Shown here one piece after another: positions 63,411-64,000 of a DNA stretch of 64,000 bases. The stretch comes from Neomicrococcus aestuarii (GTDB taxonomy: Bacteria > Actinomycetota > Actinomycetes > Actinomycetales > Micrococcaceae), in the NCBI RefSeq assembly GCF_014201135.1, contig NZ_JACHDR010000001.1:310001-374000 (forward strand), read 5' to 3'. The position numbers and the translations under genes were made by a program. The stretch's first letter is position 1; each line of letters begins with the position of its first letter. The notes beneath the pieces were generated by a model. The model was not told the origin of the DNA, did not search any database, and worked only from the letters and a program-made list of their open reading frames with translations.

Positions 63411-64000
63411 TTGAACTTCGATCGCTATAAACAGGTCCTCTCCATCCCCGGCATCCCCATGCTCCTGGTGGTGGGTCTGATTGCCCGATTCCCGCACGCT
63501 GCGGCCGGGGTCATGCTGACCCTGCACGTAGCCCAGACCCTCGGTAAGGACTGGGCTAGCGCCGGACTGGTCGGCGCTATCTTCACGGTCGGTATTGCGG
63601 TGGGCTCTCCGTGGCGCGGTCGTTCCATCGACGTCAAAGGACTCCGCCGAGCACTCATTCCTTCGATCATCGGCGAAGCTACCCTCTGGAGCATCGCCCC
63701 GCATGTGAACTTCGAGTGGCTTTTGCTCTTGGTGTTCCTCGGCGGTTTGTTCGCGCTTCCGGTGTTCTCCGTGCTGCGTCAGGCCTTGAGCATTCTGGCC
63801 ACGGGTCCCATGCGTCGCTCCGCCTACGCCCTCGATGCCATCACTACCGAGGTGGTGTTCATGACGGGTCCAGGCATCGCAGCCCTCGTGGCAACCATGA
63901 TTTCCACCACCGTCGGCCTCACAGCGATCGGCATTGCCAGCTCGCTGGCGGGCATCATCTTGATGATCACCAACCCGCCGACGCGCTCACAAAGCGCCGA
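63411..64000 (+). CDS. Major facilitator superfamily transporter, 3'-truncated
   Basis: First 196 residues of a multi-helix transporter running off the window. TTG start after CGGAG (7-nt spacing), reading LNFDRYKQVLSIPGIPMLLV. Helices recognised: MLLVVGLIARFPHAAAGVML, WASAGLVGAIFTVGIAVG followed by the cytoplasmic motif SPWRGRSIDVKGLRRAL (the MFS loop 2-3 pattern), and further helices to about residue 190. It resembles MFS permeases placed upstream of infC in Micrococcaceae; the substrate is not known. Confidence 0.8.
   Translation, partial: MNFDRYKQVLSIPGIPMLLVVGLIARFPHAAAGVMLTLHVAQTLGKDWASAGLVGAIFTVGIAVGSPWRGRSIDVKGLRRALIPSIIGEATLWSIAPHVNFEWLLLLVFLGGLFALPVFSVLRQALSILATGPMRRSAYALDAITTEVVFMTGPGIAALVATMISTTVGLTAIGIASSLAGIILMITNPPTRSQSA

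Noticed and set aside
1-64000. CRISPR, insertion sequences, prophage, rRNA/tRNA genes
   Set aside because: No regularly spaced long repeats, transposase or integrase motifs, or RNA gene signatures were found on reading through the window.

Overview
The window is a stretch of the conserved backbone of a moderately high-GC actinobacterium, most likely a member of the Micrococcaceae. The evidence is GTG/TTG starts, a colinear run of core genes in the order known from actinobacterial chromosomes (rip1-ispG, proS, rimP-nusA-ylxR-infB-rbfA-truB-ribF, rpsO-pnp-M16 peptidase, dapB, dapA-rnj-ftsK-pgsA-cinA-clgR-DUF3046-recA-recX-miaB-miaA-dapF-hflX-dinG-lexA, hisC-hisB-hisH-priA), a MopI-type regulator, ClgR, PriA in place of HisA, and DUF222/13E12 and DUF3046 proteins. 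Almost every core gene lies on the + strand. No rRNA, tRNA, insertion sequence, prophage or CRISPR array was seen.

Region by region. 1-4.9 kb: end of a site-2 protease, a large lipoprotein, a YciI-like protein, ispG and a GNAT acetyltransferase. 4.9-9.5 kb: the accessory part, with two tandem paralogous Ser-rich lipoproteins, a DUF222-HNH (13E12) gene with a possible SOS box, and a small unrecognised gene. 9.5-29 kb: translation and RNA block (proS, rimP, nusA, ylxR, infB, rbfA, truB, ribF, rpsO, pnp) plus an M16 peptidase, with membrane and DUF937 proteins between. 29-35.8 kb: molybdenum cofactor and molybdate uptake island (moaD, moaA, opposite mopI-modA-modB-moeA-moaC-mog-moaE); modC is absent. 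35.8-58.7 kb: lysine/DAP synthesis, RNase J, FtsK, PgsA, ClgR, RecA/RecX, tRNA modification (MiaB/MiaA), HflX, DinG, and LexA divergent from a LysM protein that looks like the SOS division inhibitor. 58.9-64 kb: histidine/tryptophan genes, an SseB-like protein and a truncated MFS transporter.

Signals not explained by the gene list: (1) a dispersed 17-bp motif, GAGCTGCGKCGTCGTMC, at 16 places on both strands, read in different frames by different genes and twice intergenic; (2) short degenerate tandem repeats (9-17 bp unit) that start at or just after stop codons at about eight loci; (3) a 15-codon, apparently leaderless upstream ORF with an Arg-Ile-Arg (+X+) motif and mutually exclusive GC-rich pairings ahead of hflX, suggesting antibiotic-sensing regulation; (4) many starts lying 6 nt after a TANNNT box, i.e. 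leaderless transcripts; (5) three SOS-box candidates tying recA, the LysM gene and the 13E12 gene to lexA.
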